From assembly GCA_013214355.1 (NCBI GenBank), contig JABSSL010000007.1:103538-167537 (forward strand): a stretch of DNA of 64,000 bases, read 5' to 3'. Below the pieces are notes generated by a model that made no database searches, was not told the origin of the DNA, and saw only the letters and a program-made list of their open reading frames with translations. Shown piece by piece: positions 9,599 to 18,527 of this stretch. A program made the position numbers and the translations under genes. The DNA is from Saprospiraceae bacterium. Lineage in GTDB: Bacteria > Bacteroidota > Bacteroidia > Chitinophagales > Saprospiraceae. Each line of letters begins with the position of its first letter. Position 1 is the stretch's first letter.

Positions 9599-10684
9599 TC
9601 ACTTTAGTGAGCAATCATAAGCTTTCTTTCCGTAGGCGCTATAGATCTTAGTTCGGCCATACCCACCGCCGCTGTAATTCTGGAGGAAAAGAATATGCTC
9701 TAAAAAGCACTGTCCCGTATTATCTCGATAAGTGATTGCTGCGATTCGTTGTCTGCTCACTGGCCTTCCGGTAATATCGTTGTTCACGGCCCATTTGCGG
9801 CTAGTGATGATGGCGCTTGTCGGTTTGTAGCTGGGAGATGCAGCACCGGCGACGCGCATGAAGTCAGCTTCTAAGGCAGCATCTTGTACATCCGCTACGG
9901 GTAGTTCTGAAACCACCGCGGCCTTTTGCTGATTACTTCTCGCTTGATTCAATATTTGGCCTTTATTGGCCTGCATATCATCCACCCGTTTGGTGTAGGC
10001 TTCAAGCGTCTGATTCTGAGGGTCGACCTGTCGATAGGCTTTGACGTAGAACACCAATTCACGCATATCGCCATCAAAGAAATTTTCGACATGGGTGCCT
10101 TCCAGTTCAGCTATCTTTTTGTCTACCTTTTCCTTAAACTTTACCTCCGCGAGGACTTCATCAAAATCTTTGATCTCGCCTTCCAATTGCAGCGTCCTTT
10201 GTTGGGTGAAATCGTTGGCCTTGGCAAAGGATTCGCTGGCTTTGAACTGTTGGATCATCGCAAGCACTTTCTGGCGGTCAAAAGACTTCATATTGTCCCA
10301 AAGGTATTGGCAGCGAGAAAAGGGGTTAGCCTGTTTCAGCGTAATGAACTTGCTGGCCCAGTTGCCAATTTCACTCTCCACATCGTGCATTTGCAGTCGG
10401 TTCGCCTTCTGGGCATCAAAGCCCGATTGCCATTGCTCCAGTTTTGCTACTTCATTCGCAATGTCATCACCAAAGCCCTTTTTGACCAGTTTTTTCATGT
10501 AGTACATGGCATTCTTTACAAACTTTTTGCCATTGCTAGTATCTCCTGTTTTCATATAGTTTTCGGCTTTTTGATAGAATTTGATAAAGTTCTTGTAGTC
10601 AAAATCATCTTGAAGGGGTTTGTCCTGGCTCATGATTGGGATTGAAAGGGTGAAGAGTAATAAAAGGGATGTTAGGTATTTCAT
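9599..10684 (-). CDS. Hypothetical secreted protein
   Basis: Long ORF with signal peptide MKYLTSLLLLFTLSIPIMS. Confidence 0.75.
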   Translation of the reverse strand: MKYLTSLLLLFTLSIPIMSQDKPLQDDFDYKNFIKFYQKAENYMKTGDTSNGKKFVKNAMYYMKKLVKKGFGDDIANEVAKLEQWQSGFDAQKANRLQMHDVESEIGNWASKFITLKQANPFSRCQYLWDNMKSFDRQKVLAMIQQFKASESFAKANDFTQQRTLQLEGEIKDFDEVLAEVKFKEKVDKKIAELEGTHVENFFDGDMRELVFYVKAYRQVDPQNQTLEAYTKRVDDMQANKGQILNQARSNQQKAAVVSELPVADVQDAALEADFMRVAGAASPSYKPTSAIITSRKWAVNNDITGRPVSRQRIAAITYRDNTGQCFLEHILFLQNYSGGGYGRTKIYSAYGKKAYDCSLK

Positions 10685-10691
10685 GAGAATC

Positions 10692-11363
10692 TTATTTTGC
10701 TTCGATAATGTTGACTAAGAGTTGCCAGAATGCTGTAGCTTCTCCTCGCAGTGGGACTTCGGTCATGCCGGACTTAGCCACGAAATCCGGATCATTGAGC
10801 GCTTTTTCGATAAGGCTATCATCTTGATACTTTGAATTGGCCTTTAGGTCTGCCACTACTGCTGCTCGAGTGGTACTGATGGCGTCGAGGTAGGCTCCAA
10901 AACTGACTAGTGGTTGATAGTCGTAACCTCGGCATTGTAGGGCAGTCGTTTTTCCGTCCTCCTCAACAGCTTGGGTGTCAAATAAGACGGTCTCTTTACT
11001 TGTCAGCTCGTCATTTCGGTCTAGGTAGTATTTGCGGACGATAGGGATAAAGCCCTCTTCATTTAATTCAAAATCAATATCGTATTCGAAATCTTTGTAG
11101 AAGGACTTCGATTCCTTACGAGCGAAATTGTAGTATTTACCTTGGTGAATGACGATGATGCTACCCATGTAGATGTCATAGAAATAGAAGCCGTCCCATT
11201 TCTGATGTTTTTCCTTGGTGGGGGATGGTTCAGCTTCGACCTCTGCAGTCGAATTGGTAGTAGGAACACTACTGCTCACGATGTTTGCTGCTTCGCTGGA
11301 TTCCTTTGATCCGCATGCCATTAAGACTAGAAATAGCACCGCTAGAATGATGTGTGATTTCAT
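10692..11363 (-). CDS. Hypothetical lipoprotein
   Basis: Lipobox LVLMACGS; 8 bp from the downstream gene. Confidence 0.75.
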   Translation of the reverse strand: MKSHIILAVLFLVLMACGSKESSEAANIVSSSVPTTNSTAEVEAEPSPTKEKHQKWDGFYFYDIYMGSIIVIHQGKYYNFARKESKSFYKDFEYDIDFELNEEGFIPIVRKYYLDRNDELTSKETVLFDTQAVEEDGKTTALQCRGYDYQPLVSFGAYLDAISTTRAAVVADLKANSKYQDDSLIEKALNDPDFVAKSGMTEVPLRGEATAFWQLLVNIIEAK

Positions 11364-11418
11364 AGGATGATGTTTTACAGTTTAGTGCCGAGCGAAACAA
11401 CCAAAGTTTCTGAGGCTT

Positions 11419-11468
11419 AGTCATCCGAAGTTTGTCTTTGTCTCGTCTAAAAGAAACTTCGGATGACT
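11419..11468. repeat. Dispersed hairpin family, copy A
   Basis: AGTCATCCGAAGTTT / AAACTTCGGATGACT perfect 15-nt arms, 20-nt loop. Confidence 0.8.
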
Positions 11469-11520
11469 CTTCCTGGAAAACTTCCGTTGTTTGCAGCCCA
11501 GCTTGCTGAGTTAGTAGGTT

Positions 11521-12633
11521 CTATTTTCTTTTGTACCAAAATTGATGCGGTCCTCCTTCGACAATGGTGAGTGGGTCTTGATGCACTTTGCGATCTTGTT
11601 CGGGATGTTGGATGAACTTCCCATTCTTTACTTGGAAAGGGAAATGTCGTTTCAATTCCTGACCCGTGCAATCTTTGGTATAAACGATCATTTCATACTT
11701 ACCATCGGTAAAGTCACTCTTTTTCACTTGCTGCCATACATCTGGGTTAGTACCTGGAATTTTGGTGACTTGCACCGAATTATTGATCCATTTGGTGCGA
11801 GTGGAACCACCGGTGTTGTAGTCTTTGGGTGCATTGAAGCTTCCCTTTTTAGAGCCTTGCATGCGACTATCGTAGGCCCCGAAGATTTTGCCATCTTTCA
11901 ATAATTCATACTTGAACTTGTAGTCGCAGTTTTTCTCCACCCTAAACTTGTTCTCTACATTGGTTGTGGTGTTATCAATGAAATGATGCCAAACCATGAG
12001 ATCTTTGTCAGAGTAGCTAGAGAAGTCAAAGTAGTTCCAATCTTCCCATGGACCCTTGAGGAATAGGCAGGAGGTAAAGGCTGCGTAAGGATCATCCACT
12101 TTTTTCTCAATTACCTCAAAGGGGAAGGTGTAGTAGAGTTTTCCTGCTGCATAAAAATCCAATCGATACTTTCCCTTGCCAATTTGAATGAAATCCTCCG
12201 TTTCGTGTACCTGTTTTTGATTCATCACAGCAGCTACTTTCAGGACGGGGTTAACGGAGTAGTGAAATCTTCCAGCGACTTCCCTTGATTCCGTGTTGAC
12301 TACATCGGCATAGAGCAGCAGATCTTCTTTCTTGTAGCTGTCGTAGTTGGCCTTATCTCCTTTTTTAGTGCTAGTGGGAAGGAAGGATACGGCTAGGTTT
12401 GGGGTACTTAGCTTACCATCAATCGTCAGCTTGATCCCACCAGAGAGTAGGCTTTCCATCGTAATGGCAGGTGTGAAAGGGGAGGAAAAGTCGAGTTCTA
12501 CCCCGCCGCCTTGGGCTTTGTTCTTTTTAAGTCCTAGTTTGTTTTTAAGTTTGCCCAATTGAGCGTGGGTGGGTGAAAGGGGTGTTAGGCTTACCATCGC
12601 CACCAAAAAGAGCGTCCAGTTTAGTCTTTTCAT
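11521..12633 (-). CDS. Hypothetical secreted protein
   Basis: Start reassigned to ATG at 12633 (MKRLNWTLFLVAMVSLTPLSPTHAQ signal peptide). Confidence 0.75.
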   Translation of the reverse strand: MKRLNWTLFLVAMVSLTPLSPTHAQLGKLKNKLGLKKNKAQGGGVELDFSSPFTPAITMESLLSGGIKLTIDGKLSTPNLAVSFLPTSTKKGDKANYDSYKKEDLLLYADVVNTESREVAGRFHYSVNPVLKVAAVMNQKQVHETEDFIQIGKGKYRLDFYAAGKLYYTFPFEVIEKKVDDPYAAFTSCLFLKGPWEDWNYFDFSSYSDKDLMVWHHFIDNTTTNVENKFRVEKNCDYKFKYELLKDGKIFGAYDSRMQGSKKGSFNAPKDYNTGGSTRTKWINNSVQVTKIPGTNPDVWQQVKKSDFTDGKYEMIVYTKDCTGQELKRHFPFQVKNGKFIQHPEQDRKVHQDPLTIVEGGPHQFWYKRK

Positions 12634-13442
12634 TTTCTTAGTTTTAAAGGATTGTTGCCCCACGAGAGGTGAGGTATGAGAAATACATTTTTGAATTCTA
12701 GTAGTTGAAAAAGCTGAGGGGAAGAATGTTATGACAAAAGTAGGAGGCAGGAGGAGGTGCAGCAAGCTAGATTGATGGCTTGGTCAAGGGCATTGATTTC
12801 TTGGTAGAAAGTGGATGGAATTCGGTAGTTATGGCAATCTATACGTAATCAAGGTTTAATAGTGTATGAAAGGCGTGGATGCCCTGGTCCCTTCCCAGCC
12901 TTGTTTCGTGCCTGTCCAGAGGCAGATAGATTTTTACCAGCAATACCACGCATTTAATAGACCATTCAAGGTCTGGCGCCTTAGGTAGAACGGTGGCTCA
13001 GATATCGTACATAAATGCACGAAGATCCCACCTGTATATCTGGCTAGGCATATGTTGTCACGCTGTGACAGGCGCTAGCACTGACTGCTTTGGGTATGGT
13101 AAATATGTCCCGCCTCTCGAAATAATATCCCTGTATGGTGAAGTTCAAAAAACTAGGACCACCTGATTTCGACCACTCCATATTCGAAGTATATAGCAGC
13201 GGATCCTTGGAGAAACTTCGGATGTCTACCGCTCTGGAGGATAATTGTATCCTCATACTTAGTACACACTATCCGTTTATCTTTGCGAGGCACAAAGATC
13301 AAAGGGTACATGAAAAGCAGTACGGTGGCCAGGAAGCTACATGGCGCGTCGGTGAAGCAGTTGAGACTCGTCACCTACTTGGCTTTACTCTTCGCTTGTC
13401 CATTACACTGAGTACATAATTATTTAAAAAAGCTGGGCACTG

Positions 13443-13486
13443 TATCCGAAGTTTCCTTTTGATAGGTCCACGTAAAACTTCGGATA
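13443..13486. repeat. Dispersed hairpin family, copy C
   Basis: TATCCGAAGTTT / AAACTTCGGATA 12-nt perfect arms, 20-nt loop. Confidence 0.8.
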
Positions 13487-13524
13487 TCTGCCGCGCCGCT
13501 CTTAAATTCATAATTCTACAAGAC

Positions 13525-14604
13525 ATGAAAGCAGCAATAATTGGTACAGGCTTAATTGCCAATACACACGTACAGGCCTTGCAATCTTTAGGGCAGGATG
13601 TGGCGGCAGTAGTAAACCGGAACCAAGAACGAGGCGAAGCCTTCGCTCGAAAATGGAATATCCCAAGTTGCACCACCTCCTTTGCGGATGCCCTGTCCGA
13701 TGAGATTCAGGTAGTACACATCTGTACCCCACCGGCCTTGCATTACGATATGATCAAGGCAGCACTGATGGCTGGTAAGCACGTCGTTTGCGAGAAGCCG
13801 ATGTGCATCGAACCCCAGCGGGCAAGAGAACTAACAAAGCTCGCTCAAGAAAAAGGACGGATTGGAGCGGTCGTCTTCAACGTGCGCTTTCACGAAGCCT
13901 CCCAGCACGCCAAAGCCAAACTAGCCGATTCCGCCTTTGGCCCCATTCGCCTCGTTCATGGCTCCTACCTCCAGGAATTTCACGCCCTGCCCGACTACTA
14001 CTCCTGGCGCTATCAGCCCGAACTAGCCGGGCCCATGCGCGCCCTCACGGAAATTGGTTCTCACTGGATTGACTTGGTGCACTATTGGACGGGATTAGAA
14101 ATAACGGCTGTATCTGCACAATTTGGGGCGTTTGATCCGGAGCGGAAGTTGCGGGAGGGAATGATGCATAGGGGAGGAGAGGGGGAGCAGCTAGAGGTAT
14201 CCTCAGAAGATGCTGCTATGCTGAGCCTGCGCTTTTCTAATGGAGCGATCGGTAATGTGGTGTTGTCGGAGATCTCCCATGGAAGAAGCAATCGACTGCA
14301 ACTTGAAATCACAGGCACCCAACAGTCGCTGTGGTGGAACAATGAGCAGCCCTATCAATTGCATCTAGGCGAGAAATTCCACGGCTTTCAAACCCTCACC
14401 TTTCCCTTTGGAGATGGCTTTGGGCGGACCTTCCAGGCTTGTTTTGCGGCTATCTATGCTGATATTGAAAGGGGAGAAACTAGCCCCGATCACCCCTACG
14501 CTACCTTTGAGGATGGGTACAGGAATGCGGCGGTGTGTATGGCGGCGTATCGGAGTGCACAGGAGGATGGAAAATGGAGAATTGTAATGGATAATGTTAA
14601 ATGA
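13525..14604 (+). CDS. Gfo/Idh/MocA family oxidoreductase
   Basis: MKAAIIGTGLIANTHVQALQ, HICTPPALHYDMIKAALMAGKHVVCEKPM; start reassigned to 13525. Confidence 0.93.
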   Translation: MKAAIIGTGLIANTHVQALQSLGQDVAAVVNRNQERGEAFARKWNIPSCTTSFADALSDEIQVVHICTPPALHYDMIKAALMAGKHVVCEKPMCIEPQRARELTKLAQEKGRIGAVVFNVRFHEASQHAKAKLADSAFGPIRLVHGSYLQEFHALPDYYSWRYQPELAGPMRALTEIGSHWIDLVHYWTGLEITAVSAQFGAFDPERKLREGMMHRGGEGEQLEVSSEDAAMLSLRFSNGAIGNVVLSEISHGRSNRLQLEITGTQQSLWWNNEQPYQLHLGEKFHGFQTLTFPFGDGFGRTFQACFAAIYADIERGETSPDHPYATFEDGYRNAAVCMAAYRSAQEDGKWRIVMDNVK

Positions 14605-14690
14605 AGAATGTATAATGCTGAGGGAATAATTGTAATGGATAATTGAAATTTGTACTTCCCTAAATAGTATTGATCACGGATCAGGAAAGC

Positions 14691-14714
14691 CCTGAGACCT
14701 CCGCTCGGGTTTTT
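14691..14714 (+). terminator. Putative intrinsic terminator
   Basis: CCTGAG-acctccg-CTCGGG then TTTTT. Confidence 0.5.
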
Positions 14715-14813
14715 ACTTTGGGCTTGAGCTCAAGCTAATTCCTCTTGTATAAACCATGTTCTAATGTATCGGAGACTCAGGGATAATAAGAAAAGCGCTG
14801 TCAAATACGGTTG

Positions 14814-15569
14814 CTATATCTTCTCGAAGGCGTCCATCATGGCGTAGCTCATGTCCGCCAGGTTGAGGTAGACTTTCCTTGCAGGTACTTTCAGACCATT
14901 GATCTCCAGCTCACCTTTAAAAAGTGCTATGCCTCCTTTTTGATCTTTGCCCCAACTGTTGTTGATGCTAATAGCTTCCAAACGATAGCCATTTTCGGTG
15001 TCCACATAGAGTTCGATGGGGGCCTCTTTGTACATCCAGCCTTTGGCATTGGGAAGATTAGCGAAGGAAATGGTGGTATAGGTTTTTCCATAGAGGGTAG
15101 CTTTGCCTACTTTGGGTAAAGGCCTAGCACCCGCGCTCTGGTAAGCCAGTGGCATGCTGAAGTGAATAGTATGGTGTTCCGACATTTCTAAAACGGAGGA
15201 TTTGGTTAAACGGTAAGGCCAAGGATGTAGTCTGGCTGGGATGTCCCCCTCTGCCATTTTTGTACCATTTACTTTAAAGAAAGGCTTTCCGTTTTCTCGG
15301 CCGATGGTGAAGGTGCTGTCCTGGTAGTGGCGGGTACTATGATAATACCCTGCTTTATTGTCGATGGAGACATCCTCTATGGAGATATCTTCATCAAAAA
15401 TGGTATGCATTCTCATGCTTCCAGAGAACTCATCCCAGATGCCGTTGGGGTCATAGTATTGAACTACTTTATCGAATATTTCATTGGCAGTCATTTCCTT
15501 TTCGCCAGAAGAGGTACTTGCCACTAATAAGACTAGTAGAGGGGAGAGGTAAATCAGAAATTTTTTCAT
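14814..15569 (-). CDS. DUF6503-like secreted protein
   Basis: Signal peptide; overall pattern resembles outer-membrane lipoprotein sorting-like proteins of Bacteroidetes. Confidence 0.65.
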   Translation of the reverse strand: MKKFLIYLSPLLVLLVASTSSGEKEMTANEIFDKVVQYYDPNGIWDEFSGSMRMHTIFDEDISIEDVSIDNKAGYYHSTRHYQDSTFTIGRENGKPFFKVNGTKMAEGDIPARLHPWPYRLTKSSVLEMSEHHTIHFSMPLAYQSAGARPLPKVGKATLYGKTYTTISFANLPNAKGWMYKEAPIELYVDTENGYRLEAISINNSWGKDQKGGIALFKGELEINGLKVPARKVYLNLADMSYAMMDAFEKI

Positions 15570-15791
15570 GTTTTGTAGGTTATGTGAAGTGGGATAGTGA
15601 ATGTCAGGAGCAAACCTACGGGAAGCAAGGTGAAGCAGGCTTCACTATTGTTGCAAATGTCTTAGCTATTGTTGCTTGGGCCTTTCTAGGTCTATTTTTT
15701 CTGTCGAAGAAGACTAGTGGTGAAATAGATTTCCTTCCGGTGAGTTGTCCTATTTCTTTATGCCCAATTGACAAGGGATAAAAGAAATGTT

Positions 15792-16367
15792 ATGACGAAA
15801 TGTAAATTGTTACTACTGGTCCTAATGCTGTGTTTTGGTTTGCCTATGACAGCTCAGCAAGCAAACGGTTTTGCCATTGAGACCGATCCGGTTTCCACTG
15901 TCCTTGGCGCCAGAACGATTTCCTTGCTATTGGAACCGTCGCAATTGCCTCACTGGTCTTTCTTTACCAACGTAGTGCAGGCCGATTTTCCCGACTGGAT
16001 GGATGACTTTTTAAACCCTACAAACAAGGACAAAGGCTTTGAAACGAAGATTAATATTGGTGGTGGTTTTGCCGTGGATTATTTCCTGCAGGCACAACGA
16101 GAAGGGCTCTATTTTGGATTGCTGAATTTGTTCTTCCAAAATGAAGTGAGTAGAGCAGAAGCCAGTGAAAAAGTAATGACCCACAATATTATCCCAAGGT
16201 TGGGGTATCGCTGGTATCCCTTCCAAAAATCAGCCTTTTATGTCAATCCCTTTGTGGGGCTCCGGTATGAATATGCTTGGGATACTGCGGTGCGTCTTGA
16301 GGGTCAGGAATTCTCTGCTGCTGGGACTCAGCCTTTTGCTACGGTCCATATTGGCTATCACTTCTAA
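15792..16367 (+). CDS. Hypothetical outer-membrane beta-barrel-like protein
   Basis: Signal peptide MTKCKLLLLVLMLCFGLPMTAQQ; C-terminal VHIGYHF ending in aromatic residue. Confidence 0.65.
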   Translation: MTKCKLLLLVLMLCFGLPMTAQQANGFAIETDPVSTVLGARTISLLLEPSQLPHWSFFTNVVQADFPDWMDDFLNPTNKDKGFETKINIGGGFAVDYFLQAQREGLYFGLLNLFFQNEVSRAEASEKVMTHNIIPRLGYRWYPFQKSAFYVNPFVGLRYEYAWDTAVRLEGQEFSAAGTQPFATVHIGYHF

Positions 16368-16378
16368 AAGGATGATTC

Positions 16379-16870
16379 ATGGAATACAAAACAATAGTAG
16401 AAGTGAAAGCTGGCATTACGACCATCACAGCAAAGGCTGAGATCAATGCTACCCCAGAAAGAGTTTGGGAAACACTAAGATTTCCTGGTGAGATTGCCCG
16501 TTTTCATCCCTTGATTAAAGCCTCTAGGATGACGAGTGCTACACCAGCCGGTTTGCACGCCAAGCGCCATTGTGAGTTATTACCGATGGGGGAAATGGAG
16601 GAAGTAGTAACCGAATGGAAGGAAAAAGAGGGATTTACCATGGAAGTGGTCGGTGGTAAAATGTTGCCACCTTATCTACTGATGATAGGTCGGGTTAGTA
16701 TGAAAAAACGAGAGGAGAAGACGGAGGTGAGTTTCCAATTCTCCTATCAGCTGAAGTTTGGCTTCGTAGGAAGAGTGCTAGATCAATTACTCATTCGATC
16801 ACAATTCAAAAAAGCGCCGCCCCAATATGTATTAGGCTTAAAGGCGTACGTCGAACAGAAAAGCAATTAG
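16379..16870 (+). CDS. SRPBCC family protein
   Basis: AEINATPERVWETLRFPGEIARFHPLIKAS. Confidence 0.8.
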   Translation: MEYKTIVEVKAGITTITAKAEINATPERVWETLRFPGEIARFHPLIKASRMTSATPAGLHAKRHCELLPMGEMEEVVTEWKEKEGFTMEVVGGKMLPPYLLMIGRVSMKKREEKTEVSFQFSYQLKFGFVGRVLDQLLIRSQFKKAPPQYVLGLKAYVEQKSN

Positions 16871-18108
16871 GGTAACATCTTTTTCCGGATTAAGTCCTTT
16901 TCCTTATCTGAAGTCGAAAGTTTTAAGGCAGTTTCGAAATACGGGACTGCCTTTGCTCTCTCATGTAATTCTAGGAAGAAAACGCCTACCGTGGCGTAGT
17001 ATTGGACGTTTCGTTGCAGGACAGGGTTGTTGGATAAAGTCAATAAAGTTTGTAAGGCTTCTTTGCGCCTTCCTGCATAGAATTTGGCTAGGTTGTGGTT
17101 AAGTTTTACCAAAGGACTGTCATCCAATTTTTCCATGATGGCGTATTGCTGAGTGATACTTTCCCAATTGGTGCTTTCAAAGGTAGTGGCAAGACAGTGT
17201 TCCGCAGCAATACCGGCTTGTAGATGGTAGATGCTTGGCGTACTACCAGAAATGGCTTGCTCCAAATATTCCATTCCTGTAGCGATGAGCGAGTGATCCC
17301 ATAGACCACGATCTTGCTTACTCAGTATGACTAGAGCCCCTTCCGCATCGGTACGACTTTCAAAGCGCGCAATGTTTAGGAACATTAAGGCCATCAACGC
17401 TTTAGCTTTCCTTGCTTGCTCAAACCTAGTGATGACTTGCCTCAAAAGGCGAATAGCCTCGTAGCAAAGCTCAATTCGGATGGTCTTTTCGTGATGACTA
17501 GAGTAATAGCCTTCGTTAAATAAGAGATAGAGCGTAGCAAAGACTGCATCCAGTCTTTCTTTTAGTTCCTCTGCTCGCGGTATTTCATAGAGGATGGTTT
17601 GATCCCGAAACTTCTGCTTGGCTCGATATAGTCGTTTATTAATGGTGGCAGCCTGTGTCAACAGGGCGCTGGCGATTTCGGGAACGCTTAATCCACACAG
17701 GGTTTTTAAAGCAAGGGCGATCTGTGATTCTTTGGGTAAGGCAGGGTGGCAGCAGGTGAAGATCATCTTTAGGGTACTGTCCGCTTCTAGGGGACTATTG
17801 AGCTGTAAATCGGCTAGAGGGGTTTCCTGGAAGGAAGGAACGATTTTATCGCGATAGAGCTGTTTGCGTTTGAGGACATTGATCGTTTTTTTCTTAGCCA
17901 CATCCATCAGCCAAGCCTCTGGATCATCGGGAATAGTCCGAATGCTCCATTTTTCCATAGCTTCCATCAAGGTATCTTGAACAATGTCCTCAGCTAGCTG
18001 TACCGCTGATAAGCCGAAATAGTTGACCAGAATGGCTACCAAACGACCATAGCTGTGCCGAAAAAAATGCTCAGCTAACTGATGGGGATATGGATTCGCG
18101 TCTTTCAA
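16867..18108 (-). CDS. ECF RNA polymerase sigma factor, ECF42-like with long C-terminal extension
   Basis: Sigma region 2/4 (AEDIVQDTLMEAMEKW..PDDPEAWLMDVAKKKTINVLKR..VPEIASALL) plus ~200 aa TPR-like C-terminal extension; overlaps an upstream DGPF protein. Confidence 0.9.
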   Translation of the reverse strand: MKDANPYPHQLAEHFFRHSYGRLVAILVNYFGLSAVQLAEDIVQDTLMEAMEKWSIRTIPDDPEAWLMDVAKKKTINVLKRKQLYRDKIVPSFQETPLADLQLNSPLEADSTLKMIFTCCHPALPKESQIALALKTLCGLSVPEIASALLTQAATINKRLYRAKQKFRDQTILYEIPRAEELKERLDAVFATLYLLFNEGYYSSHHEKTIRIELCYEAIRLLRQVITRFEQARKAKALMALMFLNIARFESRTDAEGALVILSKQDRGLWDHSLIATGMEYLEQAISGSTPSIYHLQAGIAAEHCLATTFESTNWESITQQYAIMEKLDDSPLVKLNHNLAKFYAGRRKEALQTLLTLSNNPVLQRNVQYYATVGVFFLELHERAKAVPYFETALKLSTSDKEKDLIRKKMLP

Positions 18109-18467
18109 GGGTAGTGGGGTGTAATCATGGGTCTGACTAAGATTTCAAAATATTCCACTAAGGGAGAACTGTTGGCAATTTCAGTGGCTTCATCTAAGCT
18201 TTTGGCTTGTATAATAACGAAGCCAGCAATGATCTCCTTAGCCTCTAGAAAAGGCCCATCTGTGGCAATTTTATCTTTCTCCTTGATCAAAGCTCCTTTC
18301 CGTTCCAGGCGATTATCCGTAACGTAATGTTCCTCTATGGTCGTGACCCACTTTCGGTAGGCTTCCAGTCTTTTTTGCAGTTGTTCAGGGGAGTAGTCTA
18401 GCTCCTTTTTTCCCTTTAAGAGCAGTAGGTATTGTTTCATTTCGTCTTTGTCATTTAAGGGTGGCAC
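18105..18467 (-). CDS. YCII-related DGPF-domain protein
   Basis: KQYLLLLKG...KIATDGPFLEAKEIIAGFVIIQAKSLDEA; 4-nt overlap with the sigma factor. Confidence 0.92.
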   Translation of the reverse strand: MPPLNDKDEMKQYLLLLKGKKELDYSPEQLQKRLEAYRKWVTTIEEHYVTDNRLERKGALIKEKDKIATDGPFLEAKEIIAGFVIIQAKSLDEATEIANSSPLVEYFEILVRPMITPHYP

Positions 18468-18520
18468 AGCCGAACTTGTACCGAGTAGTACTTGGGCTAA
18501 GTTCGGATGTTTGCGCTGTG
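18465..18520. repeat. Dispersed hairpin family, copy D (compensated variant)
   Basis: CCGAACTT / AAGTTCGG plus outer CACAG / CTGTG. Confidence 0.65.
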
Positions 18521-18527
18521 TAAGGTA

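Noticed and set aside
9926-10645. 239-aa plus-strand ORF opposite the 9599 gene
   Set aside because: Antisense shadow of a longer, signal-peptide-bearing ORF; composition not protein-like.
12634-12765. Extended N-terminus of the 11521 gene
   Set aside because: Signal peptide starts at the ATG at 12633; upstream part is not protein-like.
13135-13419. Plus-strand 94-aa ORF
   Set aside because: No recognisable motif, overlaps repeat copy B; insufficient support.
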